Both the position numbers and the translations under genes were made by a program. This document shows, piece by piece, positions 1-6,132 of a stretch of 17,780 nt of DNA. This DNA comes from Scatosoma sp045127595 (GTDB lineage Bacteria > Bacillota > Clostridia > Christensenellales > Borkfalkiaceae): contig JBGVQS010000043.1 of assembly GCA_045127595.1 (NCBI GenBank), positions 1 through 17,780 of the forward strand, written 5' to 3'. Below the pieces are notes generated by a model that was not told the DNA's origin, made no database searches, and saw nothing but the letters and a program-made list of their open reading frames with translations. Numbering within the stretch: the stretch's first letter is position 1; each line of letters starts with the position of its first letter.

Positions 1-109
1 ATTCATCCGTACTTTGGAGGAATACCTTTGGTATTACAACAACGAGAGAATTTCTCTTAAATTAAAAGGAATGAGTCCTGTACAGTACAGAACTCATTCG
101 CAAATTTAA
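1..109 (+). CDS. IS3-family transposase, C-terminal end (partial, cut by window edge)
   Basis: The frame starting at base 2 is open from the window edge to TAA at 107-109 and gives about 35 residues. They include YNNERISLKLKGMSPVQYR, the typical end of the DDE integrase (OrfB) of IS3/IS150-type elements, where a YNNxRxxxxLxGxSP motif closes the rve domain. OrfB carries out strand transfer of the element. The upstream part with the DDE residues lies outside the window, so it cannot be said whether this copy is intact. A terminal inverted repeat follows at 118-142. A second, shorter copy of the same 3' end is at 1291-1373. Confidence 0.85.
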   Translation, partial: FIRTLEEYLWYYNNERISLKLKGMSPVQYRTHSQI

Positions 110-117
110 TATTTTTT

Positions 118-142
118 GTCTAAACTTTGGGGTTCACTTCAC
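118..142. mobile_element. Right terminal inverted repeat of the IS3-type element
   Basis: The TGTCTAAACTTTGGGGTTCA-type sequence lies 8 bases after the transposase stop. It resembles the right end of IS3/IS150-type elements (TGTCCAAcTTTTTGGGtgca-like). The related copy at 1349-1373 has a matching sequence at the same place relative to the same coding end. The left end is outside the window, so no target duplication can be tested. Confidence 0.6.
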
Positions 143-163
143 TTTTGGGCGTTTTTATTTTTT

Positions 164-345
164 ATGCCAAATTCGCAAGAAGATGGCTATCATTCGAGGC
201 GTAGCCGAGTTATCATTTTTCCATGGGAGATTAGCATTTTTACTTTTGCAAAATTTGGCATTATAATTCACTGTATTCAAATGATAACAATCTTTGATTG
301 CATGATAGTTTGCAAAGCAAACATTATAACTCGCTACGCTCGAAT
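164..345. repeat. Nested imperfect inverted repeats (structured intergenic region)
   Basis: No convincing gene lies between the IS end and the gene at 383. The stretch holds three inverted repeats. Bases 164-180 pair with 245-261 (ATGCCAAATT core). Bases 192-213 pair imperfectly with 326-345 (ATTCGAG..GTAGC..GAGTTAT). Bases 308-313 pair with 317-322 around a 3-base loop (GTTTGC/GCAAAC). The first two pairs overlap, so they cannot all form at once. They could be mobile-element debris or an uncharacterised RNA; I see no known RNA family. Confidence 0.5.
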
Positions 346-347
346 TA

Positions 348-376
348 TTGACTTATTTTATAGAATTTGATATAAT
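348..376 (+). promoter_or_regulatory. SigA-type promoter for the four-helix-bundle gene
   Basis: TTGACT at 348-353 and TATAAT at 371-376 are separated by exactly 17 bp, a near-consensus vegetative promoter. The -10 box ends only 6 bases before the ATG at 383, so the expected transcription start falls on or next to the start codon. No Shine-Dalgarno sequence exists in the gap. The mRNA is therefore predicted to be leaderless. Confidence 0.8.
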
Positions 377-382
377 AAAATC

Positions 383-733
383 ATGAAAGATAATAAGCTA
401 TTAAATTTATCGCAAGAATTTGCCGTGGAAATTATTGTCCTTGCGAACGAATTGCGAAACAAAAAAGAATATTCCATTTCCGACCAAATCAAACGCAGCG
501 GAACTAGCATCAGCGCAAACATTGCAGAAGGAAATCATCCGCAAAGTCGCGCGGATATGATTTCAAAATTTGAAATTGCATTGAAAGAAGCAAACGAAAC
601 GGAAAATTGGTTAAATATTATTTTAGGGGCAAGGTTTATTTCCAAAGAAAACTACGAGCCTATTCATAATAAGTTGGTAAAAATCAAAATTCTTTTAATT
701 TCTTCTATTAAAACTTTGAAGAAACATCCCTAA
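383..733 (+). CDS. Four-helix bundle protein (23S rRNA IVP / S23 family, Avd-like fold)
   Basis: This 116-residue protein matches the usual length and pattern of the four-helix bundle family. Members were first seen in 23S rRNA intervening sequences and are relatives of the Avd accessory protein of diversity-generating retroelements. Visible hallmarks are the helix 1 FAVEIIVLANELRN segment, the central SDQIKRSGTSISANIAEG motif (about residues 33-50) and the KFEIALKEANETENWL helix (about 63-78). The family's function is unclear; nucleic-acid binding as an oligomer is suggested for relatives. There is no 23S rRNA and no reverse transcriptase here, so this is a stand-alone copy. It sits in an AT-rich patch between two IS3-type ends. 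Its promoter abuts the ATG, implying leaderless translation, and a hairpin terminator follows. Confidence 0.88.
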   Translation: MKDNKLLNLSQEFAVEIIVLANELRNKKEYSISDQIKRSGTSISANIAEGNHPQSRADMISKFEIALKEANETENWLNIILGARFISKENYEPIHNKLVKIKILLISSIKTLKKHP

Positions 734-744
734 AATTGTTTTTA

Positions 745-780
745 AACCTGAATCAAACCGCCTATGGTTTGGTTTAGGTT
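745..780 (+). terminator. Hairpin terminator after the four-helix-bundle gene
   Basis: Arms 745-759 (AACCTGAATCAAACC) and 766-780 pair over 15 positions with a few G-U wobbles around a 6-base loop. The hairpin starts 12 bases after the stop and is followed by a T-rich run (GTTTATT). Confidence 0.7.
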
Positions 781-883
781 GTTTATTAATTATTAAAATA
801 TTTTTGTGAAAAAGCATTTTGTTATTTTTTGTCGAATATATAATTAGAGTGAAAGCTCAAAATAATTTATAAGGAGAACAAAT

Positions 884-1120
884 ATGGCAATAATCAGTGG
901 TATTACTAGAAGTGGTAACAGCTATACAATGAAAGGTGGATTGACTTATTGTGAAGCGTAATACAATGAGTATCACTACCTGGATAAAAAATATGTTCGT
1001 ATTCAAACATTTGGAAGTGCTCAAAGACAAGAGCAAGGGAAACAAAGTCAAGTTATACACCTGGATAAAAATACGGCTAAGCAATTAGTAGAATATCTCA
1101 AACAATCTTTTGATATATGA
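884..1120 (+). pseudogene. Small gene interrupted by an in-frame TAA (unknown family)
   Basis: A good ribosome site (AAGGAG, 868-876 region) precedes an ATG at 884. The frame reads 25 codons (MAIISGITRSGNSYTMKGGL, then TYCEA), meets TAA at 959-961, then stays open for another 52 codons to TGA at 1118-1120. The second half (YNEYHYLDKKYVRIQTFGSA, later QVIHLDKNTAKQLVEYLKQS) reads like a real protein, so an intact 78-residue product was probably broken by a C-to-T change turning CAA into TAA. I do not recognise the family. A TATAAT -10 box at 839-844 with no clear -35 may be its promoter. Alternatives are a 25-residue peptide, stop readthrough, or a sequencing error. Confidence 0.65.
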
Positions 1121-1220
1121 TTATACAAAGAAAAATATTTTAGCTCTAAAATGATTTGAATGGAAAGATAATTGAGATTTTCAAGTAAGAGATTTAACTT
1201 ACGTTTAACTCGCTCCACCA

Positions 1221-1252
1221 AAAAAAGAAACTGCTTGGGCGGTTTCTTTTTT
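1221..1252 (+). terminator. Rho-independent terminator
   Basis: An A-rich arm (AAAAAAGAAACTGC, 1221-1234) pairs with GCGGTTTCTTTTTT (1239-1252) around a 4-base loop with one G-U pair. It ends in a T run, so it works in the plus direction, and the A run gives it potential on the minus strand too. It lies about 100 bases after the broken small gene. Nothing convincing is seen between 1121 and 1220. Confidence 0.75.
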
Positions 1253-1290
1253 CATATAACCGTTTTGCTTTGCAAAACGGTTACATGAAA
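1250..1290. repeat. 19-bp inverted repeat with 3-base loop
   Basis: Arms 1250-1268 and 1272-1290 are complementary with a single mismatch (CCGTTTTGC TTT GCAAAACGG core). The left arm overlaps the T tail of the terminator at 1221-1252, and the right arm ends exactly where homology to the IS3 transposase end begins (1291). It could be a second terminator or a junction scar of the IS remnant. Confidence 0.7.
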
Positions 1291-1373
1291 ATGAGTCCTG
1301 TACAATACAGAACTCAATCTCAAATTTTTTAAACTTAAATTTAATTTTTATCCAACTTTTTGGGTGCTTCATA
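1291..1373 (+). mobile_element. Remnant of the 3' end of an IS3-type element
   Basis: The frame at 1291-1332 encodes MSPVQYRTQSQIF and a TAA. It repeats the last codons of the transposase at the left edge of the window (MSPVQYRTHSQI). A related terminal repeat (TATCCAACTTTTTGGGTGCT) follows at 1349-1373. Everything upstream of the MSP codons is missing. The two ends differ at several bases, so they come from related but diverged copies. Confidence 0.75.
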
Positions 1374-1417
1374 TTCTCAACGGTTTTTGTTGTTCATCTC
1401 GTACCTGTATGGCAGTT

Positions 1418-2785
1418 TTATCTTTTTTCTTCCTTTAAATATCCGCTTGCCAAGCGCAAAAGCCGCGTTTTTTCATTGTCTTTTGGAAAGCATACCGCAT
1501 GAGTTAAAAGGCGGCGTAAAAACTCGGCGATACGGTATGGAGGTACTTCCAACGTCAACAAATCGTTCCCCGAAATGGCAAGCTCTTTTAAGGTCAGAGG
1601 CGCGTGTTCCGCTTGCATTTTTTGAAGGAGCTTGCGCCATTTAACGCAAGTGGGCGCAGGGGAAGTATCGTCTGCACAAGCGGAAAAATCCGCTTGCTTT
1701 AAAAGCAATAGCTTTTCCAAAATCGTATAATGTGCCACGAAAAAGCGGCGAAGCTTATTTTCGTTGGTTTTGCAATCGAAATCATACATATGCCAAAGAA
1801 CCAAAGCGCAAACCTCGTCCGTCAATTTTTTGGGCGCTTTCAATTTTGTCAAAATCTCTTTTGCAAGATTCGCGCCTTCCGCCGGGTGCTCGTAGGAATT
1901 TCCGTCGCGGAGCTTACAAAAAGGTTTGCCTACGTCGTGCAAAAGCGCGGCAAGCCGAATAGAATCGTCGGCGTATTTTACCGCTCGAAAGGAATGTTCA
2001 AGTACGTCGTATTTATGAAAATCCGCACGTTGCGCCATGCCTTTTCCAAGGGCTAATTGCGGTAAAATCCTTTCTAAAACACCCGTTTCATCAAGCAGTT
2101 TTAACCCCTCGTATCCACCGTTTTTATTGCCGTATTTTTGGTCGGCGTGTAAAATGGCGTTTAGCTCCGTAAAAATACGTTCAGGGGTAATATCGTCGAT
2201 AAGCGCAGCGTTTATTCGCGCCCCTTGCAGACATTCCTCGTCGGGGGTAAATCCAAGCTGTGCGCTTTGCCGCGCGAGCCGCATTAAGCGTAAACCGTCT
2301 TCTCCGAAGACTTTTTTTGCAGGCGCAACGGTCGTCAAGCGTTTTTCTTTAATGGCGTTTATTCCGTTCAACGGATCGACAAAACGGTCGGCTTTTATGT
2401 CGTAATAAACGGCGTTTGCGGTAAAGTCCCGCCTGCGTGCGTCAAGGGAAATATCGTCGGTAAAATAGATTTCAACGGGTACATGGGTGCCTCGAACGTA
2501 TTTATCCGAGCGGAAACAGGAATATTCGTATTCAACCCCGTCGCTGTCTTTTAACTTGACCGTTCCCGTGGTTTTATAGACGGATTTTACAGTAAAGCCG
2601 TTCTCGGTCGAAAGAGCGGCGAACTTTTCCGCGTCCAACGGTGCGCAAATATCCAAATCCAACGAATACGGGGGCAAGAGCTTTGCGCCAAGGAGAAAAT
2701 CCCGTACAGCTCCGCCGACTACGAAAAGGGGAACGGGGCATTTTTGTGCAAGATTTTGTAATTTTTTTGGTAAAAATTTGCGCAT
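1418..2785 (-). CDS. cca: CCA tRNA nucleotidyltransferase with HD domain
   Basis: This 455-residue enzyme adds or repairs the 3' CCA of tRNAs in the cytoplasm using CTP and ATP. It is of the bacterial class II nucleotidyltransferase/poly(A) polymerase type. The head domain shows GGAVRD (24-29), the DLD metal-binding pair (43-45) and RRRDFTANA (117-125). The neck region has GLRLMRLARQSAQLGF (about 164-179). A C-terminal HD domain carries LAALLHDVGKP with H283-D284, and D255-H257 and H264 lie just upstream. I start at the ATG at 2783-2785 because GGAGG sits 7 bases upstream and the product begins normally; the longer open frame to 2968 would run through the promoter. A poly(A) polymerase role is the alternative. 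Confidence 0.92.
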   Translation of the reverse strand: MRKFLPKKLQNLAQKCPVPLFVVGGAVRDFLLGAKLLPPYSLDLDICAPLDAEKFAALSTENGFTVKSVYKTTGTVKLKDSDGVEYEYSCFRSDKYVRGTHVPVEIYFTDDISLDARRRDFTANAVYYDIKADRFVDPLNGINAIKEKRLTTVAPAKKVFGEDGLRLMRLARQSAQLGFTPDEECLQGARINAALIDDITPERIFTELNAILHADQKYGNKNGGYEGLKLLDETGVLERILPQLALGKGMAQRADFHKYDVLEHSFRAVKYADDSIRLAALLHDVGKPFCKLRDGNSYEHPAEGANLAKEILTKLKAPKKLTDEVCALVLWHMYDFDCKTNENKLRRFFVAHYTILEKLLLLKQADFSACADDTSPAPTCVKWRKLLQKMQAEHAPLTLKELAISGNDLLTLEVPPYRIAEFLRRLLTHAVCFPKDNEKTRLLRLASGYLKEEKR

Positions 2786-2817
2786 GCTCCGTCCTCCGAT
2801 AAAAAATTTCCATTTAC

Positions 2818-2846
2818 AGTATAGCAAAATTAAAAATAAATTGCAA
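2818..2846 (-). promoter_or_regulatory. Promoter of cca (divergent pair)
   Basis: On the minus strand, TTGCAA (2846-2841) and TATACT (2823-2818) are 17 bp apart, ending 32 bases upstream of the cca start codon. The -35 box sits inside a 10-bp palindrome, AATTGCAATT (2839-2848). Confidence 0.75.
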
Positions 2847-2851
2847 TTAAA

Positions 2852-2880
2852 TTGCAATTCTTTAAAAATTGTTGTATAAT
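2852..2880 (+). promoter_or_regulatory. Promoter of the diacylglycerol kinase-family gene (divergent pair)
   Basis: TTGCAA (2852-2857) and TATAAT (2875-2880) are 17 bp apart. The -35 box lies in a second AATTGCAATT palindrome (2850-2859), centred 11 bp from the first. The two divergent -35 boxes are separated by only 5 bp, so two polymerases could not occupy both promoters at once. Confidence 0.8.
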
Positions 2881-2959
2881 AAAATCGGTAAAAAGCCGAA
2901 TATACAAAGGAAAAACGCAAAATCCGTGCGCGCGCGTGCGTGAAAAGCGAAAAAACGGC

Positions 2960-3823
2960 ATGTATCATATTATTGTGAATCCCGTTTCGGGGAAGAAAAA
3001 AGTAGATAAAAGCTTAGAAACCGTCCAACGCGTCTTGACCGAGCGCGGCGCAGAGTTTACTTTACACTGCACAGAAAAGAAGGGGGACGGGGTGCGTATT
3101 GCCTTAGAGCTTACCGTATGCGGCGAAGAAGAAATCATTGTCATGGGCGGCGACGGAACGCTGCACGAGGTGCTCAACGGGTTAAACAATCCGTCCAAAT
3201 GCAAGCTTGGGTTAATTCCCTGCGGCACGGGTAATGATTTTGCACAGCATGTAGGCTTGCCGTTGGACGCGGCGAAAGCAATCGAACGTATTTTAGACGG
3301 AGAAGCAAAGCCCATCGATTATATCGACGTTGGGGGTAGGCGTTCCATGAACGTAGCGGGGCTTGGCATGGACGTAGACGTTTTGGAACGCTGCGAAAAG
3401 GGAAAAATCCGTGGCAAAATCAAGTATTTGATGAGCCTGCTCAAAAGCCTGTTTGCGTTCAAGGGCTATGAAATCGAAACGGAATGCGAAGGGGAAGTGC
3501 GCAAGCACGGCGTTTTGATTGCAGCGGTGTGTAACGGTTCTACGTTTGGCGGCGGAATCCGTATTTGCCCGACTGCGAAAGCAAACGACGGAAAAATGGA
3601 CGTTGTCGTTGTGGACTGTATTCCCCAAAAAAGAGCGATTATAAAAGCCTTTTTCGAACTGATGAAGGGCAGAATTTTGCCCTACCCGAAAACGACGCAT
3701 TATCTTTGCGAGCAGGTTCGCTTCACTCCTGCAAAGCCCTGTACGGTGCAGTTGGACGGAGAGCTGTATAAAGAGCTTGTTTTTGACGCAAAAATTTGCA
3801 AGGGATTGAAATTTTACCAATAA
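2960..3823 (+). CDS. Diacylglycerol kinase / lipid kinase family protein (DgkB/YegS-like)
   Basis: This 287-residue protein has the DAGK catalytic domain: IIVNPVSGKKK at the N-terminus, GGDGTLHEVLNGL (63-75) and PCGTGNDFA (87-95), the nucleotide-binding signatures. The family phosphorylates diacylglycerol or related lipids with ATP at the inner membrane face. In Gram-positives, DgkB recycles diacylglycerol released by lipoteichoic acid synthesis. The ATG at 2960 is chosen because the conserved NPVSG motif follows at the usual distance. No clear ribosome site precedes it, and an in-frame GTG at 2936 is possible. An 18-base alternating pyrimidine-purine tract (2925-2942) lies in the leader. Sphingosine or other lipid kinase activity cannot be excluded. 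Confidence 0.88.
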   Translation: MYHIIVNPVSGKKKVDKSLETVQRVLTERGAEFTLHCTEKKGDGVRIALELTVCGEEEIIVMGGDGTLHEVLNGLNNPSKCKLGLIPCGTGNDFAQHVGLPLDAAKAIERILDGEAKPIDYIDVGGRRSMNVAGLGMDVDVLERCEKGKIRGKIKYLMSLLKSLFAFKGYEIETECEGEVRKHGVLIAAVCNGSTFGGGIRICPTAKANDGKMDVVVVDCIPQKRAIIKAFFELMKGRILPYPKTTHYLCEQVRFTPAKPCTVQLDGELYKELVFDAKICKGLKFYQ

Positions 3824-3886
3824 TTTCTTGTAGTTTTCATACAAATATGACTTAAAGACCGTATAATAGCGGGTGGAGAAAAAAAT

Positions 3887-4972
3887 ATGGCGGTAGGAAC
3901 GTTACAAAAAGCATTCGACGCGATGTCCGAAGGGATTTTCGTGTTTGACGATAAGCTGCGTGTGAAATTCACAAACGCGGCTTTTCGGCGTTCTTTTTCC
4001 GATACCGCAAAAAAGAAAGGCTCGCTTGCGCAAGCGCTCGGCTGCGGAGAGCAGGGCAAATGCGGGGAAAACACTGCTTGTCAATTTTGCAGCTTTTTAC
4101 GGGTGATGCAGGACGCTGTGCGCGAGAAAACGGAAAAGACGGAAACTTTGCACACGAGCGTAAAACGGGGCGGACATACCGACAAGGTTTCCGTGCGCAT
4201 ACGGGTACTTCCCGCCGACGAAAAAGGCAAGCTCTTTTTAGGGATTACCGACGGTACGTATAGCATGGAAATCGAGCGGGAAATGCTGACCGCGCAACAG
4301 ATGCAGCGTAGGCTGTTGCCTGCGGGAAAGAGCATGGGCGGCGTGCCCTATGCGTATATGTATATTCCCTGCCATGGGATCGGAGGCGATTTGCCTGACG
4401 TGTACGAATTGAACGGTCAGACGTACGGCGTGCTGTCCGACGTTTCGGGGAAAGGAATCTCGGCAGGTATGCTCTCGGCGTTCTTTAAAGCGGCGTTTGA
4501 TAGAACGCAACCCGATTTGGCGCTCGCGCTTTCAAAATTAAGCGAGAAATTTAACGAACTCAACCAAGACGAGCGTTCGTATATTACCGTTACTTCGGTG
4601 CGTATAGATAAAGGAGCAAAAAAATTGCGGTATGCGGTAGCGGGACACAATGCGCCGATCTTATTAAAAACGGAATACGGTATACACGAAATTGAATCCC
4701 CCGCCCCCCCCGTTTCCAACTGGATACAAGGGTTTGCTTATGAGGAACGTGAGCTGCCGTTTGAACGTGGGAACGTGCTTGCGTTGATCACGGACGGGGT
4801 AACCGAGTGCGCGAATTCGGCAGGAGAATTCTTTGGAATCGAACGTGCGGAAAGCGTACTTTTGCAATCGGAAAACGCGGAGGATTTTATCGGAAAATTA
4901 AAATCGGCGCTGACGGTGTTCTGCGGTGGAAAATTCACGGACGACGTAACGGCTGTTGCATTTGATTTATAA
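3887..4972 (+). CDS. PAS-domain SpoIIE/RsbU-type PP2C phosphatase
   Basis: This 361-residue cytoplasmic protein has a PAS-like sensor (about 8-125) and a PP2C-type serine phosphatase domain of the SpoIIE/RsbU class (about 135-361). Phosphatase motifs are GGDLPDV with D168 and D171, LSDVSGKGISAGM with D185, ITDGVTE with D303, and FTDDVTAV with D352-D353, all expected metal ligands. This class usually dephosphorylates anti-anti-sigma factors, but no STAS or anti-sigma gene is nearby. The sensor carries four cysteines, C53, C59, C65 and C68 (CX5CX5CX2C), suggesting a metal, Fe-S or redox input. GGDLPDV departs from the common GGDFYDV. The ATG has GGTGGAG 8 bases upstream; a TATAAT at 3862-3867 without a good -35 may be its promoter. 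A run of eight C (4704-4711) lies in the coding region. Confidence 0.88.
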   Translation: MAVGTLQKAFDAMSEGIFVFDDKLRVKFTNAAFRRSFSDTAKKKGSLAQALGCGEQGKCGENTACQFCSFLRVMQDAVREKTEKTETLHTSVKRGGHTDKVSVRIRVLPADEKGKLFLGITDGTYSMEIEREMLTAQQMQRRLLPAGKSMGGVPYAYMYIPCHGIGGDLPDVYELNGQTYGVLSDVSGKGISAGMLSAFFKAAFDRTQPDLALALSKLSEKFNELNQDERSYITVTSVRIDKGAKKLRYAVAGHNAPILLKTEYGIHEIESPAPPVSNWIQGFAYEERELPFERGNVLALITDGVTECANSAGEFFGIERAESVLLQSENAEDFIGKLKSALTVFCGGKFTDDVTAVAFDL

Positions 4973-5004
4973 GACGGCTTGAAAAGAGTAAGGGATAACG
5001 TAGC

Positions 5005-6105
5005 ATGAAACAGGGAAAGTGGAAACGTTTTTTAGCAAAACTGAATAATCCGCCGAACTGGATCGAGCTACTCACCTACGGTTCGGCTGTGATCGTTTGT
5101 CCGCTTGCTTTAATCGCGGCAATTTTCGGCTACGGTCATAACGTTTACGCGTACATGGCGTATACCGTTTGCGCTTTGCTGTTTATCTATGCGGTGTATA
5201 TCGGCATTAAGTCGTGGAAACGCGCGAAAAAGAAATTCCTTGTCGCGGCGGATAAATATAAGTTTACCCGTAATTTCTTTAAAAATTACGAATTTAGAAC
5301 CTTGTTTTTATCGGCGTTTTCGTTGCTGGGGAATATCGGCTATACGGTATTTCTTTGCGTGATTGCGGTGGTGTCTGACTCCATGTGGTACGGCGCGTTG
5401 GCGGTGTATTATATTTTGTTGACCGTTGCGCGCGGGGGGATTTTGTTTGAAAATAACCGCAACGAACGGAAATATAAGCACGATCCCGTGAAGCTGCGTG
5501 CTTCCCGCGTTGGACTGTATAAATATTGCGGCATTATGCTGCTTGTCTTGACGTTAGCGTTTGCAATTTCTGTGGTGGAAATGGTTCTGCACGGCGGCGG
5601 TTTTTACGTGCCGGTCGGTACGATTTACGCGTTCGCGGCGTTTACCGCATATAGGGTGGCGCTTGCGGTGTATAATTTCATTAAATCGAAACGCTATGAT
5701 AATCGCGTAGTTCGTGCGGTACGTTATATCAATTTCTCGACGGCGCTCGTTTCTATTTTGTCCTTGCAAACGGCGCTGTTTGACGCATTTCCGCCCGACG
5801 TAGATCCAACCAAATTCAACGCCATTACCGGCGGTTTGGTTTGTTTGGTAATCGTTATTTTCGGGATTCGTATGCTCGTGTATTCCTACCTTGCGAAAAA
5901 GCGTATGATTTCCGAAGAAGCGGATTTTGCAGAAGAATCGCAACGGATTGCAGGTTATAACCGTGAGGACTACGGGAACGAATATGGACGTACCATGTCC
6001 GCGTTTACGGGGGAATTTTTGATGGGAGAACCGATGGACGACGACGGATACGTAGGGGAGATTTTAGAAGATTCCGAAGCTACGGACGAAGATTACGACG
6101 ATTAA
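5005..6105 (+). CDS. Unknown membrane protein, about eight TM segments, acidic tail
   Basis: I do not recognise the family of this 366-residue protein. Hydrophobic segments lie at about 22-42, 46-68, 100-122, 126-146, 172-195, 203-225, 240-260 and 272-296, with positively charged loops (KSWKRAKKK at 69-77; NNRNERKYKH at 150-159). The last 70 residues are hydrophilic and very acidic (EDSEATDEDYDD end), probably cytosolic. It starts 32 bases after the phosphatase stop and ends 27 bases before the next start, so it is likely co-transcribed with both. AAGGGA lies about 9-14 bases before the ATG. It could be a partner of the phosphatase, but the sequence itself gives no function. Confidence 0.8.
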   Translation: MKQGKWKRFLAKLNNPPNWIELLTYGSAVIVCPLALIAAIFGYGHNVYAYMAYTVCALLFIYAVYIGIKSWKRAKKKFLVAADKYKFTRNFFKNYEFRTLFLSAFSLLGNIGYTVFLCVIAVVSDSMWYGALAVYYILLTVARGGILFENNRNERKYKHDPVKLRASRVGLYKYCGIMLLVLTLAFAISVVEMVLHGGGFYVPVGTIYAFAAFTAYRVALAVYNFIKSKRYDNRVVRAVRYINFSTALVSILSLQTALFDAFPPDVDPTKFNAITGGLVCLVIVIFGIRMLVYSYLAKKRMISEEADFAEESQRIAGYNREDYGNEYGRTMSAFTGEFLMGEPMDDDGYVGEILEDSEATDEDYDD

Positions 6106-6132
6106 AAGTAGGAAAAATAAGGAGTAAAAGGT

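Noticed and set aside
116..370. 84-codon plus-strand open frame after the IS end
   Set aside because: It overlaps the IS terminal repeat, the inverted repeats and the promoter of the next gene, has no ribosome site and no protein-like composition.
383..733. Diversity-generating retroelement accessory gene (Avd)
   Set aside because: The fold family is related, but no reverse transcriptase, template repeat or variable repeat is seen nearby.
857..1084. 75-codon minus-strand open frame
   Set aside because: It is antisense to the broken small gene, which has a real ribosome site and protein-like sequence.
1185..1220. tRNA-like 3' end (ends TCGCTCCACCA, followed by a terminator)
   Set aside because: No T-loop, anticodon arm or matching 5' acceptor can be folded. 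At best it is a decayed tRNA end or an attachment-site scar.
1360..1644. 94-codon plus-strand open frame
   Set aside because: Antisense to the 3' end of cca, with no ribosome site.
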